Shown: positions 25,634-36,083 of the stretch, one piece after another
Layout: every line of letters starts with the position of its first letter
How positions within the stretch are numbered: position 1 is the first letter of the stretch
Source: Pseudomonas graminis
GTDB lineage: Bacteria; Pseudomonadota; Gammaproteobacteria; Pseudomonadales; Pseudomonadaceae
DNA length: 64,000 bases
Direction of reading: 5' to 3'
NCBI RefSeq assembly: GCF_002093745.1
Contig: NZ_MTSB01000011.1
Coordinates: 151,243 to 215,242, forward strand
Notes under the pieces: model-generated
Database searches by the model: none
Told to the model about the DNA's origin: nothing
Seen by the model: only the letters and a program-made list of their open reading frames with translations
Program-made: the position numbers and the translations under genes

Positions 25634-25696
25634 GTTTTGCAGCGTGTCATGAGAATCTGTCAGGCATAGCCCTTTCGGATTCTGGAGCGATCAAGG

Positions 25697-26959
25697 ATGA
25701 GCAGTTCGGCCGTGGACGGTTCGCAGCAGCAACTCAAAAGCAGTTTCTTTCTTCTCTTCCTGACAATCTTCATTCCGTTCGGTCTGGGGCATTTCGTTTC
25801 CTACCTGTTTCGTACCGTCAATGCGGTGATCTACGTTGATCTGCAAACCGACCTGAGCTTGCCCGCGAGCAGTCTCGGGCTGCTCACCGGCGTTTATTTC
25901 CTGACCTTCGCCGCTGCACAGATCCCGCTCGGCGTCATGCTGGACCGTTACGGTCCTCGCAGCGTGCAGGCGCCGATGCTGCTGTTCGCGGTCGCCGGTT
26001 CGGTCATCTTCAGTCTTTCCAGCAGCGAGGCAGGTTTACTGCTGGGGCGCGGGCTGATTGGTCTGGGCGTGGCGGGTTCACTGATGAGCGCAATCAAGGC
26101 GTGCGCCATCTGGTTGCCGCTCGAACGCTTGCCGCTGAGTACGGCCTGCCTGTTGTCGATTGGCGGCCTGGGGGCGATGGCGTCCACCACGCCCTTGCAC
26201 ATGCTGCTGAGCGCGTTCACCTGGCGAGAAGCGTTCCTGATTCTGGCGCTGCTGACATTCTGTGTGGCAGGTGTCATTCATTTCAGTGTGCCCAAGGCCT
26301 ACGAAAGTAAAAACACCCGTTATGCCGATATGTTTGCCGCAGTGGGTAAGCTGTATGCGTCCTGGACCTTTTGGCGACTGGCGCTTTATTCCGTGTGTGC
26401 GCACGCCATCTACATGGCGGTGCTGTCGCTGTGGATGGGGCCGTGGCTGCGTGACGTGGCGGGGCTGAGCGATTCCGGCATGGCCAGTGTGCTGTTATTC
26501 GGGGCTGTTGCGATGGTGGCCGGATCGCTGGCGTTCGGCACGATCACGGACTGTCTGCGTCGCTACGGCGTGCAGCCGATCATGATCTGCGGCACCGGCA
26601 TGGTGATCTTCATCGGGTTCCAGGTGCTGATGGCTAGCGGTCTGCCGGTATCGCCCTATCTGGTTGCGATGGGCTTCAGCTTTTTCGGCACCTCGACCAC
26701 CATGAACTACGCCATCGTGGCGCAATCAGTGTCACCGGCGCTGGCGGGGCGGGTGAGTTCATCCTTCAATCTGGTGGTGTTCGTGCTGGCTTTTTTTCTG
26801 CAATGGCTGATGGGTGCGGTGCTGAACCTCTGGCCGGCGGTGGAGGGCGCGGGGCATCCGCTTGAAGCCTATCAATGGTCGCTGGGGCTGATGATTGCCC
26901 TGCAACTGCCGGGTGTGCTGCTCTGGCTCAGCTTCCGGCCCTGGAAGCGCAAGGCCTGA
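25697..26959 (+). CDS. MFS transporter
   Basis: A 420-residue, 12-helix major facilitator superfamily carrier of the inner membrane. The signature loop between helices 2 and 3 reads GVMLDRYGPRSVQAPM and the YLFRTVNAVIYVDLQTDLSL segment after helix 1 matches carriers of the nitrate/hexuronate-like branch. The substrate cannot be told from sequence. Start at ATG 25697 (AAGGATG overlaps it; GGAGCG is nine bases upstream). It is convergent with another MFS gene and they share a bidirectional terminator. Confidence 0.9.
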   Translation: MSSSAVDGSQQQLKSSFFLLFLTIFIPFGLGHFVSYLFRTVNAVIYVDLQTDLSLPASSLGLLTGVYFLTFAAAQIPLGVMLDRYGPRSVQAPMLLFAVAGSVIFSLSSSEAGLLLGRGLIGLGVAGSLMSAIKACAIWLPLERLPLSTACLLSIGGLGAMASTTPLHMLLSAFTWREAFLILALLTFCVAGVIHFSVPKAYESKNTRYADMFAAVGKLYASWTFWRLALYSVCAHAIYMAVLSLWMGPWLRDVAGLSDSGMASVLLFGAVAMVAGSLAFGTITDCLRRYGVQPIMICGTGMVIFIGFQVLMASGLPVSPYLVAMGFSFFGTSTTMNYAIVAQSVSPALAGRVSSSFNLVVFVLAFFLQWLMGAVLNLWPAVEGAGHPLEAYQWSLGLMIALQLPGVLLWLSFRPWKRKA

Positions 26960-26966
26960 AAACGCA

Positions 26967-26999
26967 AAACCCCGGCCCGAGATGATCGGGCCGGGGTTT
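26967..26999. terminator. Bidirectional terminator between two MFS genes
   Basis: A perfect 14-base stem (AAACCCCGGCCCGA and complement) with a five-base loop, flanked by A- and T-rich sequence on the two sides, between the convergent carriers at 25697 and 27023. Confidence 0.88.
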
Positions 27000-27022
27000 C
27001 TTTATGCGGGTGTGGCGATCAA

Positions 27023-28315
27023 TCAGCTGGCGGAAGCCGCGACAGGCGCTTCAAGTTTTTGCCCGCCCTTGCGGAACAGCACCAGCGTGGCAACCAGGCC
27101 CAACACTGCGGCGCCGGTCAGCCAGATGCCTGGCGCGGCCTTGTTGCCCAGCTCATGGATCAGGTAGGTGCAGGCCGCTGGAGTGAAGCCACCGAAGGTC
27201 GCTGTCGCCAGGCTGTAGGCCAGAGAGAAGCCAGTGGTGCGCACGTCGACCGGCATGATCTCGGTCAGCGCCACGACCATCGCCCCGTTATAGGAGCCAT
27301 ACAGGAACGACAGCCACAGTTCGACCATCAGCAGGTTACCGAAGCTCGGGTGCGCCACCAGCCATGACAGGGCAGGGTAGGCCGTAGCAATGGCCAGCAC
27401 GGTTGCCGCAATCAGCAGCGGCTTGCGGCCGATGCGGTCCGAGAGTGAGCCCATGATCGGCAGCCAGATGAAGTTCGACACGCCGACGCAGACCGTGACC
27501 AGCAGGCTTTCCAGGTCGGTCAGGTTCAACTCGTTCTTGCCGAAGGTCGGGGTGTAGGCGGTGATCAGGTAGAACGTCACAGTGGTCATGACCACCAGCG
27601 CCATACCGCCGATCACCAGGCCGAAGTTCTGGCCGATGGAGCGCACGACTTCACGCAGAGTAGGACGGTGGGTGCGGGCTTCGAACTCGGGTGACTCTTC
27701 CAGCGAGCGGCGAATGATGAAGATCGCCGGCACGATCAGGCAGCCGATCAGGAACGGCACGCGCCAGCCCCATTCACCCATTTGCTCGGGGCTCAGCCAG
27801 TGATTCAGGCCGACGCCCAGCAAGCCGGCGAAAACCACTGCCGCTTGTTGGCTGGCGGACTGCCAGCTGACAAAGAAGCCTTTGCGACCTGGCGTCGAGA
27901 TTTCGGCCAGATACACCGAAACACCGCCCAGTTCCACGCCAGCTGAAAAGCCTTGCAGCAGGCGGCCAAGCAGGACCAGCAGCGGCGCAATCACGCCCAG
28001 TGTGGCGTAACCCGGTACACAGGCAATCAACAGAGTGCCCATCGCCATCATCGCAAGCGTGATAATCAGCCCTTTGCGTCGACCGTGACGGTCAATGTAG
28101 GCGCCAAGAAAGATCGCACCCAGTGGGCGCATCAGGAAACCGGCCCCGAAGGTCGCCAGCGAGAGCATCAACGACGCGAAAGCGCTGTCGGAAGGGAAGA
28201 ATGTCTTGGCAATGGCCGTGGCGTAAAAGCCATAGACCATAAAGTCGAACATTTCGAGGAAGTTACCGCTGACAACGCGAAAGATCGCTTTGCCCTTACT
28301 GGTGGTGGAGGCCAT
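27023..28315 (-). CDS. MFS citrate/tricarballylate-type proton symporter
   Basis: A 430-residue, 12-helix MFS carrier of the metabolite:H+ symporter branch. The N-terminus [20 protein letters not shown], the loop [17 protein letters not shown] and the helix-4 stretch [20 protein letters not shown] are close to CitA/TcuC-type citrate and tricarballylate transporters. It most likely imports a tricarboxylate or related organic acid with protons. No regulator or catabolic gene adjoins it. Single gene; substrate is inferred from family resemblance. Confidence 0.88.
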   Translation of the reverse strand: MASTTSKGKAIFRVVSGNFLEMFDFMVYGFYATAIAKTFFPSDSAFASLMLSLATFGAGFLMRPLGAIFLGAYIDRHGRRKGLIITLAMMAMGTLLIACVPGYATLGVIAPLLVLLGRLLQGFSAGVELGGVSVYLAEISTPGRKGFFVSWQSASQQAAVVFAGLLGVGLNHWLSPEQMGEWGWRVPFLIGCLIVPAIFIIRRSLEESPEFEARTHRPTLREVVRSIGQNFGLVIGGMALVVMTTVTFYLITAYTPTFGKNELNLTDLESLLVTVCVGVSNFIWLPIMGSLSDRIGRKPLLIAATVLAIATAYPALSWLVAHPSFGNLLMVELWLSFLYGSYNGAMVVALTEIMPVDVRTTGFSLAYSLATATFGGFTPAACTYLIHELGNKAAPGIWLTGAAVLGLVATLVLFRKGGQKLEAPVAASAS

Positions 28316-28560
28316 TTAGTTACTCGCTCAGGCTCGTCGGCTTGGAGTCCGTTGTCGTTGTTATCCGTTTACATCGCCGCTACGTGTGTGCGAATGGCGA
28401 TGCACACTTGTAACAGTATGTGTAACAGGGCTCAAAAACAACCGTTTCGGCGATTTGCTATCAGTCGGTGATCGCTTGACAGAAGGGAGAAAATAGGCAG
28501 TGTCGTCAGGCGTGATGGTGAATTATTTGATGAAAAAAGAAGGGGCTGACAGGTCGTTTG

Positions 28561-28589
28561 GGAACCTTCTGGCCGTCAGAGACCACTTA
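28561..28589 (+). promoter_or_regulatory. hrp box (HrpL-dependent promoter) upstream of apbE
   Basis: GGAACC at 28561-28566, a spacer of exactly 16 bases, then CCACTTA at 28583-28589: a full match to the hrp-box consensus GGAACC-N15/16-CCACNNA recognised by the ECF sigma factor HrpL of plant-pathogenic pseudomonads. It lies about 100 bases upstream of the apbE start on the same strand, a normal distance. From memory, an ApbE-family gene is a known HrpL-regulon member in P. syringae DC3000. Confidence 0.9.
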
Positions 28590-28690
28590 GTAGCCTGCTC
28601 ATTTTCTGTCGGGCGTTATTTCTGGCTCTTCCTGACAGGCTGCGATGGGCACTTCGCTGACTTGCCCGTGATCGAACGCAAGTTGCTTGA

Positions 28691-29734
28691 ATGATTTTCA
28701 TGCTGTGGGGCACGGATTTGCGCGGGTTTGGCAGAATTGCAGGGTGCCTGTTATTAGCCGTGTGCGGCGCCTGCGGTCAGGGGCGCACGCTGGAGAGCTT
28801 TGGCGGGCCGACGATGGGCAGTCATTATTCGGTGGTGTACGTGCGCGCCGCCGGGCAGCCTGATTCAGCAGCGCTGCGTCCGGACGTCGAGGCCATCCTG
28901 ACGGAAGTCGATCACCAGATGTCGCTGTGGCGCAGCGACTCTGACATCGAGCGTTTCAACGCGTTGCCTGCTAACAGCTGTCAGACCATGCCTGAGTCGG
29001 TTCTGAAGTTGATCGGCGTCGGCGAACAGCTCTCGCGTGACAGCAACGGAGCTTTTGATCTGACCATCAAGCCGCTGGCGGACGTGTGGGGGCTGGGCGC
29101 TCATGGCCTTGTTGAGCAGATGCCGTCAGCACGGCAGCTGAGTTTGACCCGTGGCCGGGTCGGTTACCGCAACTTGCGTATCGTCGGGCAGCAACTGTGC
29201 AAAAGCGCTGCGGTGCAGGTCGATCTAAACAGTATCGCTGCCGGTTACGCAGTCGACCGAATCAGCCAGAGAATGGAAGCGCTGGGGCTGCATGATTACC
29301 TGGTGCAGGCCACGGGCGAAATGAAAGTCAGCGGGTTCAAACCGGACGGCTCGCCCTGGCGGGTGTCACTTGATGTTCCAGGCAATGAAGGGTACGCCTC
29401 GCAAAAAGTGTTTCCTCTGGACGGTTACGCCATTTCCACCTCGGGCGATTATCATCGTTACGCAGAGAATCACAGGCCGCGAATGTCTGACACGCTTGAT
29501 GCACGGACCGGCAAACCTATCGACCACGCTCTGGCGTCGGTGACGGTCATCAATCCGTCGGCGTTGATGGCTGACGGCCTGTCCTCTCTGCTGTTGACGC
29601 TGGGCCCGGAGCGGGGCTGGAATTATGCGCAAGAACACAAAATCCCTGCTTTTTTTGTGATTCATGCCGATAAGCGCTTTATCATCCGCAGCAACGCGTC
29701 GTTTGATCGTCTGGCTGTGGAGCAGCCGCGGTAA
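28691..29734 (+). CDS. apbE: FAD:protein FMN transferase (ApbE), hrp-box associated
   Basis: A 347-residue ApbE-family flavin transferase: GGPTMGSHYSVVYVRA near the N-terminus, LTIKPLADVWGLGAHG, and the C-terminal SGDYHRYAENHRPRMSDTLD, DARTGKPIDHALASVTVI and MADGLSSLLLTLGPERGW. Such enzymes attach FMN from FAD to Thr in target flavoproteins (NqrB/RnfG/D type) in the periplasm. The N-terminus is a lipoprotein-type signal (LLLAVCGACG, with a fair lipobox), so it is probably membrane-anchored. An hrp box about 100 bases upstream predicts expression with the type III secretion regulon. No flavoprotein target is adjacent. ATG 28691 or 28700 could be the start. Confidence 0.93.
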   Translation: MIFMLWGTDLRGFGRIAGCLLLAVCGACGQGRTLESFGGPTMGSHYSVVYVRAAGQPDSAALRPDVEAILTEVDHQMSLWRSDSDIERFNALPANSCQTMPESVLKLIGVGEQLSRDSNGAFDLTIKPLADVWGLGAHGLVEQMPSARQLSLTRGRVGYRNLRIVGQQLCKSAAVQVDLNSIAAGYAVDRISQRMEALGLHDYLVQATGEMKVSGFKPDGSPWRVSLDVPGNEGYASQKVFPLDGYAISTSGDYHRYAENHRPRMSDTLDARTGKPIDHALASVTVINPSALMADGLSSLLLTLGPERGWNYAQEHKIPAFFVIHADKRFIIRSNASFDRLAVEQPR

Positions 29735-29898
29735 CGCAAAGGGTCAGAACCATCGGCCCGTTGCACCCTTCTCAGACAAAAATTGGCCTTCGACGCGACC
29801 AAGGGTTAATGTTCGCCGCCTCGGCGCCGCGCTAGACTGCGCCGCGTGATTTAGCCAGAGATGCCAAAGTGGCGCCTCGGTCTGTTTAAGGAGTACGC

Positions 29899-31293
29899 AT
29901 GGCTGTCTACAACTACGACGTAGTGGTACTGGGTTCCGGCCCTGCCGGAGAAGGCGCGGCAATGAACGCCGCGAAGGCGGGGCGCAAGGTCGCCATGGTC
30001 GACAGCCGTCGGCAGGTGGGCGGCAATTGCACCCATTTGGGCACCATACCGTCCAAAGCCCTGCGTCACTCGGTCAAACAGATCATCCAGTTCAACACCA
30101 ACCCGATGTTCCGGGCCATTGGCGAACCGCGCTGGTTTTCGTTTCCGGATGTGTTGAAAAATGCGGAAATGGTCATCTCCAAGCAAGTGGCGTCGCGCAC
30201 CGCTTATTACGCCCGCAACCGTGTCGACGTGTTCTTCGGCACCGGCAGTTTTGCTGACGAGACCAGCATCAATGTGGTCTGCTCCAACGGTGTGGTTGAA
30301 AAACTGGTCGCCAATCAGATCATCATCGCCACCGGTTCGCGCCCTTATCGTCCGGCGGACATCGATTTCAGTCACAAGCGTATCTACGACAGCGACACCA
30401 TCCTCAGCCTGGGCCACACACCGCGCAAGCTGATCATCTACGGTGCCGGCGTAATCGGCTGCGAGTACGCGTCGATCTTCAGCGGCCTGGGTGTTCTGGT
30501 CGAGCTGGTGGATAACCGTGACCAGTTGCTGAGCTTTCTGGATTCGGAAATCTCACAAGCGCTGAGCTATCACTTCAGCAACAACAACGTGATGGTGCGT
30601 CACAACGAAGAATACGAAAAGGTCGAAGGCCTGGATAACGGCGTCGTCCTGCACCTGAAATCCGGCAAGAAAATCAAGGCCGATGCCTTGCTGTGGTGCA
30701 ACGGCCGTACCGGCAACACCGACAAGCTGGGGCTGGAGAACATTGGTCTGAAGGCCAACGGGCGCGGTCAGATTGAGGTTGACGAGACTTACCGCACCAG
30801 CGTTTCCAACGTTTACGGCGCGGGTGATGTGATCGGCTGGCCAAGTCTGGCAAGTGCCGCGTATGACCAGGGTCGTTCGGCGGCGGGCAGCCTGGTCGAC
30901 AACGGCAGCTGGCGTTACGTCAACGATGTACCGACCGGTATCTACACCATTCCCGAGATCAGTTCGATCGGCAAGAACGAGCACGAACTGACCCAGGCCA
31001 AGGTGCCGTATGAAGTGGGCAAGGCGTTCTTCAAAGGCATGGCGCGTGCGCAGATTTCCGGTGAGCGGGTCGGGATGCTGAAGATCCTGTTCCACCGCGA
31101 GACGCTCGAAGTGTTGGGCGTGCATTGCTTCGGCGACCAGGCGTCCGAGATCGTCCACATCGGTCAGGCCATCATGAGCCAGCCGGGCGAGGCAAACACG
31201 ATCAAGTATTTCGTCAACACCACGTTCAACTACCCGACCATGGCCGAAGCTTATCGGGTAGCGGCTTACGACGGCCTCAACCGGCTTTTTTAA
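29899..31293 (+). CDS. sthA: Soluble pyridine nucleotide transhydrogenase
   Basis: A 464-residue SthA. The N-terminal FAD-binding [20 protein letters not shown] and NAD(P)-binding [17 protein letters not shown] motifs are present. The redox-site segment reads [17 protein letters not shown]: the second cysteine of the lipoamide-dehydrogenase pair is Thr, as known for SthA, which has no disulfide. The C-terminal dimerisation domain ends [20 protein letters not shown]. It converts NADPH and NAD+ to NADP+ and NADH, balancing the two pools. The ATG follows AAGGAG by seven bases. It is separated from apbE by 164 bases and probably has its own promoter. Confidence 0.97.
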   Translation: MAVYNYDVVVLGSGPAGEGAAMNAAKAGRKVAMVDSRRQVGGNCTHLGTIPSKALRHSVKQIIQFNTNPMFRAIGEPRWFSFPDVLKNAEMVISKQVASRTAYYARNRVDVFFGTGSFADETSINVVCSNGVVEKLVANQIIIATGSRPYRPADIDFSHKRIYDSDTILSLGHTPRKLIIYGAGVIGCEYASIFSGLGVLVELVDNRDQLLSFLDSEISQALSYHFSNNNVMVRHNEEYEKVEGLDNGVVLHLKSGKKIKADALLWCNGRTGNTDKLGLENIGLKANGRGQIEVDETYRTSVSNVYGAGDVIGWPSLASAAYDQGRSAAGSLVDNGSWRYVNDVPTGIYTIPEISSIGKNEHELTQAKVPYEVGKAFFKGMARAQISGERVGMLKILFHRETLEVLGVHCFGDQASEIVHIGQAIMSQPGEANTIKYFVNTTFNYPTMAEAYRVAAYDGLNRLF

Positions 31294-31335
31294 GCGACTC
31301 CGGCCGGTGGCCTGAGCCGGCCGGGGAGACCGATT

Positions 31336-32058
31336 TCAGCGATTCCCGAGCGTGGCGCTGGTCAAACCGGGAAAGTCTGTAATCAGGCTGTCGACGCCAA
31401 AATCAGCGAGCCTGCGCATCAGTGCAGGTTCGTTGACGGTCCACACCGACACATGCAGGCCCTGACGCTGTGCTTTCTGCAGGCGCTCCGGGGTACAGAG
31501 TGTCCAGTTCAACGCCAGAATTTCACAGCCGTAGTTTTGCGCGACCTTCAACGGGTCGAGCCAGGCGTATTCCGCCACCAGCCCGCGCGAGATGTCGGGT
31601 GTCAGCTCAAGGGCGGCACGTAACACTTCGCGGGAGCTGGACGTGATGGTGACCTTGTCCAGCAACCCGTGACGCTGAACCATTTCGCGAATCGCCAGCA
31701 CCGTGTTGGCGGCGCGGGTGCGCGAGGCACTTTTGACCTCCAGTTGCCAGTGCTCGAAATCGCACTGCTCGAACAGTTCTTCCAGGCGTGGAATCGGGCA
31801 GGGCGATACCCAGCCCGGGCCACCTTTGCGTGCGTCGTAGGTCACCAGGTCGGCAGCCAGATGCTCATTGACCTTGCCCCGGCGATCGGTGGTGCGTTTG
31901 AGCGTCGGGTCGTGAATGACCATCAACTCTCCATCCAGCGACAGATGCAGGTCCAGTTCACAACGGCGTACGCCGTGCTTGAGGCATTCCTGGAAACTCG
32001 CCAGGGTGTTTTCCGGTGCTTCGCCCTTGGCGCCGCGATGGCCGTAGATAAGGGTCAC
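31336..32058 (-). CDS. Glycerophosphodiester phosphodiesterase
   Basis: A 240-residue GDPD-family TIM-barrel enzyme. It opens YGHRGAKGEAPENTLASFQE with the catalytic HRG and the Glu-Asn-Thr motif, then RCELDLHLSLDGELMVIHDP with the metal-binding Glu/Asp and catalytic His. It splits glycerophosphodiesters to an alcohol and glycerol-3-phosphate; no signal peptide, so cytoplasmic (UgpQ-like). The start is GTG at 32058, with AGGAG five bases upstream; the longer frame to 32118 is not used. Single gene, convergent with sthA. Confidence 0.92.
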   Translation of the reverse strand: MTLIYGHRGAKGEAPENTLASFQECLKHGVRRCELDLHLSLDGELMVIHDPTLKRTTDRRGKVNEHLAADLVTYDARKGGPGWVSPCPIPRLEELFEQCDFEHWQLEVKSASRTRAANTVLAIREMVQRHGLLDKVTITSSSREVLRAALELTPDISRGLVAEYAWLDPLKVAQNYGCEILALNWTLCTPERLQKAQRQGLHVSVWTVNEPALMRRLADFGVDSLITDFPGLTSATLGNR

Positions 32059-32114
32059 GTTTACTCCTGGCCTGTAAGGCACCTGATGCTGATGAGAGAT
32101 AAGAGGGCGGCCGC

Positions 32115-32702
32115 TCAATTGCCGGACGGCTGACCCTGTTCCAGAGCCTGACGCCGATGCTGGGCCTGGCGCTGCAGCACATGGCGGGCGAGCAATTGGC
32201 GTTGCGCGTCAGGCAGGTTGACGAAATCGGTGCTGATGTCGAAGGTGCCGTCTGCCAGTGTTTCAGACTGGCTGACCCTGGCACGCAGCATCAAGCCTGC
32301 TGCCTGAGGCATCAGCACCATCTTGATCGACAGCTGCTTGCCAACGGCAAAATCCTGTTGCGAATTGAATTGAATCCCGCCTTCGGACAGTTTGACCGGC
32401 TGAGGCGCCCCCAGCTTGCCCAGCGCGGTGTGTGCAACCACTTCGCCAAGCAGGTCGATACGCTTGCTCAGCGACTTGAGAAAACTGTTCAGCACCCGGT
32501 CGCGCTCGTCGAGTTGCCGCATCAGGTGCTGCGACTCGAACTCGCTGACGTGCAGTTCGCTGAGCAGGTCGAACAGGGTCGAGGTGTCCTGCATGGCGTC
32601 CTGGCTTGCCTGATCGGCGGAAGACAAGGGGTTAATTTCCAGTGCGACGCTGTCGTCGATACGGTAGTATTCGCGGCGTCCTGCTTCATCTAATGTCGAC
32701 AT
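32115..32702 (-). CDS. PilZ-domain protein (195 aa)
   Basis: A 195-residue protein. RREYYRIDDSVALEI near the N-terminus gives a PilZ-like RxxxR pattern, a central helical stretch of about 80 residues follows, and a C-terminal beta-barrel contains VKLSEGGIQFNSQQDF, corresponding to the second PilZ motif in degenerate form. This layout occurs in pseudomonad proteins annotated PilZ-domain or YcgR-like. Cyclic-di-GMP binding is possible but not certain because the DxSxxG motif is changed to LSEGG. Single gene, divergent from lolC. Confidence 0.82.
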   Translation of the reverse strand: MSTLDEAGRREYYRIDDSVALEINPLSSADQASQDAMQDTSTLFDLLSELHVSEFESQHLMRQLDERDRVLNSFLKSLSKRIDLLGEVVAHTALGKLGAPQPVKLSEGGIQFNSQQDFAVGKQLSIKMVLMPQAAGLMLRARVSQSETLADGTFDISTDFVNLPDAQRQLLARHVLQRQAQHRRQALEQGQPSGN

Positions 32703-32804
32703 GGCGAACCCAAGCTAACGGCGGTGGTCAGAGATTTTCGAGTGTAAAGCTGCACGGCAAGGCCCGCCACATGGACGTCCTCATTCCTGCGAACAAATTC
32801 CTAC

Positions 32805-34055
32805 ATGTTCAGACCTCTTTTTGTATTCATCGGCACGCGCTACACACGTGCGAAGCGACGTAACCATTTCGTTTCCTTCATTTCCCTGACGTCCATGATC
32901 GGCCTCGCCCTCGGCGTTGTGGTGATGATAGTCGTGTTATCGGTCATGAATGGCTTCGATCACGAAATGCGTACCCGCGTGCTGGGCATGGTCCCTCACG
33001 CGACCATCGAATCCGCCGACCCGATTACCGACTGGCGCGGCCTGGCCGCCAAAGTCCAGGAAAACCCTCAGGTACTCGCGGTCGCGCCCTTTACCCAGAT
33101 GCAGGGTTTGCTGACCCATGACGGCAAGGTGCAGAAGGTGCTGCTCAACGGCATCGACCCGGCTGAAGAGCGCAAGGTGTCGATCATTGATCACTTCATC
33201 AAGCAGGGGCAGCTCGACAGCCTGTCGCCCGGCAGCTTCGGCATCATGATCGGCGACAAGGCCGCGACCAAGCTGGGTGTTGTGGTCGGCGACAAGCTGA
33301 CCTTCGTTGCGCCTGAAGTCACGGTCACGCCAGCCGGCATGTTCCCGCGCATGAAACGTTTTGAGGTGACCGGTATCTTTCACGTCGGCGCGGGCGAGAT
33401 CGACGGCTTTCTGGGCCTGACCAACCTCGATGACCTGGCCCGTCTGCATCGCTGGAAGCCCAATCAGGTGCAGGGCCTGCGCCTGAAGTTCGATGACCTG
33501 TTCGCGGCGCCACGCACTTCGTGGGAAATCGCCCAGAAGCTGGGCGAAAACAACTTCTATTCTCGTGACTGGACCCGCACCCACGGCAACCTCTATCAGG
33601 CCATCCGCATGGAAAAAGCCATGATCGGGTTGCTGCTGTTACTGATTGTCGCCGTGGCGGCGTTCAACATCATTTCCACGCTGGTGATGGTGGTCAACGA
33701 CAAGAAGGGCGACATCGCCATTCTGCGTACGCTGGGTGCTACGCCGCGTCAGATCATGGCGATCTTCATGGTGCAGGGCACGGTGATCGGCGTGGTCGGC
33801 ACGCTGATCGGCGCGGCGCTGGGCATTCTGGCGGCGCTCAATGTCAGCGCGGCCATTTCGATGCTCGAAGGGCTGATCGGACACAAGTTTCTCAACGCCG
33901 ACGTGTATTTCATTGATTACCTGCCTTCGCAACTGATGGCCCAGGACGTGTTCCAGGTCTGCGGTGCGGCGTTGGTCCTGAGTTTCCTCGCCACCCTGTA
34001 TCCCGCCTGGCGTGCTGCGCGCACCCAGCCGGCGGAGGCGTTACGTTATGAGTGA
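32805..34055 (+). CDS. lolC: Lipoprotein-releasing ABC permease LolC/E (first copy)
   Basis: A 416-residue inner-membrane permease of the Lol system. One N-terminal transmembrane helix (about residues 23-45, with [20 protein letters not shown]) is followed by a periplasmic domain of about 200 residues and three C-terminal helices (about 270-290, 315-345, 380-400). Conserved [20 protein letters not shown] and the [17 protein letters not shown] end identify the family. With LolD and the second permease it extracts outer-membrane lipoproteins and passes them to LolA. The stop overlaps the lolD start region, so the genes are co-translated. Highly similar to the second permease, an old duplication. 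Confidence 0.96.
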   Translation: MFRPLFVFIGTRYTRAKRRNHFVSFISLTSMIGLALGVVVMIVVLSVMNGFDHEMRTRVLGMVPHATIESADPITDWRGLAAKVQENPQVLAVAPFTQMQGLLTHDGKVQKVLLNGIDPAEERKVSIIDHFIKQGQLDSLSPGSFGIMIGDKAATKLGVVVGDKLTFVAPEVTVTPAGMFPRMKRFEVTGIFHVGAGEIDGFLGLTNLDDLARLHRWKPNQVQGLRLKFDDLFAAPRTSWEIAQKLGENNFYSRDWTRTHGNLYQAIRMEKAMIGLLLLLIVAVAAFNIISTLVMVVNDKKGDIAILRTLGATPRQIMAIFMVQGTVIGVVGTLIGAALGILAALNVSAAISMLEGLIGHKFLNADVYFIDYLPSQLMAQDVFQVCGAALVLSFLATLYPAWRAARTQPAEALRYE

Positions 34056-34746
34056 GTCGGGCATGTCTGATAAAGCAGTATTGAGTTGCCGGAACCTGGG
34101 TAAATCCTACGAGGAAGGCCCTGAATCGGTTGTGGTGTTGTCCGGCCTGCAACTGGAATTGCACCCTGGCGAGCGCGTTGCGATTGTCGGTACATCGGGT
34201 TCGGGTAAAAGCACGTTGCTGAACCTGCTGGGCGGGCTGGACACGCCGTCCGAAGGCAGTGTGTGGCTGGCTGGCGAAGAATTGTCGGCGCTTGGCGAGA
34301 AGGCCCGCGGTCTGCTGCGTAACCGCGCACTGGGCTTCGTCTACCAGTTCCATCATTTGCTGCCCGAGTTCACCGCGCTTGAGAACGTCTGCATGCCGCT
34401 GCTGATTGGCCGTACGGCCATTCCCGAAGCACGCCAGCGCGCGACGGCCTTGCTGGAGCGCGTCGGCCTCGGCCATCGCCTGGCCCACAAGCCTTCGGAA
34501 CTGTCCGGTGGCGAGCGTCAGCGGGTGGCCATTGCCCGTGCGCTGATCAATCAGCCCGGTCTGGTCATGCTTGACGAGCCTACCGGCAACCTTGACCACC
34601 ACACGGCCCAAGGCATTCAGGACCTGATGCGTGAGCTGAGCACGTCGTCGCGTACTGCGTTTCTGATCGTGACCCACGACATGAGCCTCGCCAGACAGAT
34701 GGACCGAGTCCTGCGCCTGGAAGGCGGGCGTCTGGTCGAAGCCTGA
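34048..34746 (+). CDS. lolD: Lipoprotein-releasing ABC ATPase LolD
   Basis: A 232-residue ABC ATPase. Walker A is [20 protein letters not shown], the signature [15 protein letters not shown] and Walker [28 protein letters not shown] is the LolD-type Q-loop segment. It powers lipoprotein release with the two permeases. ATG 34048 overlaps the lolC stop by eight bases and has GGAGG nine bases upstream; an ATG at 34063 (MSDKAVL) would give 227 residues, the length I recall for several Pseudomonas LolD, so the start is uncertain by five codons. Confidence 0.95.
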   Translation: MSESGMSDKAVLSCRNLGKSYEEGPESVVVLSGLQLELHPGERVAIVGTSGSGKSTLLNLLGGLDTPSEGSVWLAGEELSALGEKARGLLRNRALGFVYQFHHLLPEFTALENVCMPLLIGRTAIPEARQRATALLERVGLGHRLAHKPSELSGGERQRVAIARALINQPGLVMLDEPTGNLDHHTAQGIQDLMRELSTSSRTAFLIVTHDMSLARQMDRVLRLEGGRLVEA

Positions 34747-34838
34747 TTCATCCGGTCCGGCGCAAGTCATCGCGCCGTGTCCTGCACCTGCTTTAAGGTG
34801 CTCTTTTTTACGATGCGTTTTTTCACGGTGCTTCGCGA

Positions 34839-36083
34839 ATGTTCAGACCGTTACCCATCTTCATCGGCATGCGCTATACCCGCGCCAAACGCCGCAAAAG
34901 CTTCATTTCGTTCATTTCGATGACGTCGATGATCGGGCTGGCACTGGGCGTGCTGGCGATGATTGTGGTGTTGTCGGTCATGAACGGTTTCCAGCGAGAA
35001 ATGAGCTCACGGATTCTGGGCATGGTGCCGCACGCGGTGATTGCCGGTAACACGCCAGTGGATGACTGGAAGCCATTGGCTGCCGCCGCGCTGAAAAACC
35101 CGGAAGTCACCGCCGCCGTACCGTTCACCGACATGGAAGGCATGCTTTCCTACAAAGGTTCGATGCAGCCGATCCAGATCAGCGGTGTCGATCCGGCGCT
35201 GGAGCATGAAGTTTCCATCGTGACTCAGCACATCACCCGGGGCAGTCTCGCCGACCTGAAACCGGGCGAGTTCGGTGTGGTACTGGGTGATCTCACCGCG
35301 CGTCGTTTTCGCCTGACGATTGGCGACAAGCTGACCCTGATCGTGCCCGAAGTCAGCAGCGCGCCCGGCGGCATCACGCCGCGCATGCAGCGTCTGACCG
35401 TGGTCGGTATCTTCAAGGTGGGCGCTGAACTGGACGGGTCGATGGGCTTGATCAACATCGCCGACGCCGCGCAGATGCAACGCTGGCAGCCCGATCAGGT
35501 GCAAGGTGTGCGTTTGGCGCTGAAGGATCTTTACAAGGCCCCTCAAGTGTCCACCGCCATCGCCGCCGGACTGGGTGACGGCTATCACGCCGATGACTGG
35601 ACCCACACCCAAGGCAGCCTGTTCAGCGCCATGAAAATGGAAAAGACCATGATCGGTCTGCTGTTGCTGATGATCGTCGCGGTGGCGGCGTTCAACATCA
35701 TTGCCACGCTGATCATGGTGGTCAATGACAAGGGCGCGGACATCGCCATCCTTCGCACCATCGGCGCCACGCCGCGACAGATCATGGCGATCTTCATGGT
35801 TCAGGGCACGGTCATCGGCATCGTCGGCACGCTGATCGGCGGGGTTCTCGGCATCATTGCCGCCTTGAACGTCAGCAGTCTGGTGGGCTGGATCGAACGA
35901 GTGAGCGGCCAGCACATTTTCAGTTCCGATGTTTACTTCATCAGCAACTTGCCTTCCGAATTGCAGGGCGGCGATGTGCTGCTGATCTGCAGTGCCGGGT
36001 TCATTCTGAGTTTCCTCGCCACGGTCTACCCGGCCTGGCGTGCTGCGCAAATCCAGCCTGCGCACGCGCTGCGTTATGAGTAA
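34839..36083 (+). CDS. lolE: Lipoprotein-releasing ABC permease LolC/E (second copy)
   Basis: A 414-residue paralogue of the first permease. It opens with the same [20 protein letters not shown], has the N-terminal helix, a periplasmic domain, three C-terminal helices and a near-identical ending PAWRAAQIQPAHALRYE. LolC and LolE form the heterodimeric membrane part of LolCDE; the order lolC-lolD-lolE matches other gammaproteobacteria. Which copy is functionally LolC and which LolE rests on gene order. A 92-base gap separates it from lolD, still compatible with one operon. Confidence 0.95.
   Translation: MFRPLPIFIGMRYTRAKRRKSFISFISMTSMIGLALGVLAMIVVLSVMNGFQREMSSRILGMVPHAVIAGNTPVDDWKPLAAAALKNPEVTAAVPFTDMEGMLSYKGSMQPIQISGVDPALEHEVSIVTQHITRGSLADLKPGEFGVVLGDLTARRFRLTIGDKLTLIVPEVSSAPGGITPRMQRLTVVGIFKVGAELDGSMGLINIADAAQMQRWQPDQVQGVRLALKDLYKAPQVSTAIAAGLGDGYHADDWTHTQGSLFSAMKMEKTMIGLLLLMIVAVAAFNIIATLIMVVNDKGADIAILRTIGATPRQIMAIFMVQGTVIGIVGTLIGGVLGIIAALNVSSLVGWIERVSGQHIFSSDVYFISNLPSELQGGDVLLICSAGFILSFLATVYPAWRAAQIQPAHALRYE

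Noticed and set aside
23986..25650. 554-codon minus-strand frame opposite the GAPDH gene
   Set aside because: Long antisense frames are common opposite GC-rich genes; the plus strand encodes an unmistakable GAPDH.
28500..28694. 64-codon plus-strand frame ending in a four-base overlap with apbE
   Set aside because: It spans the hrp box that must drive apbE, starts at a GTG without a clear ribosome-binding site, and has no recognisable product.
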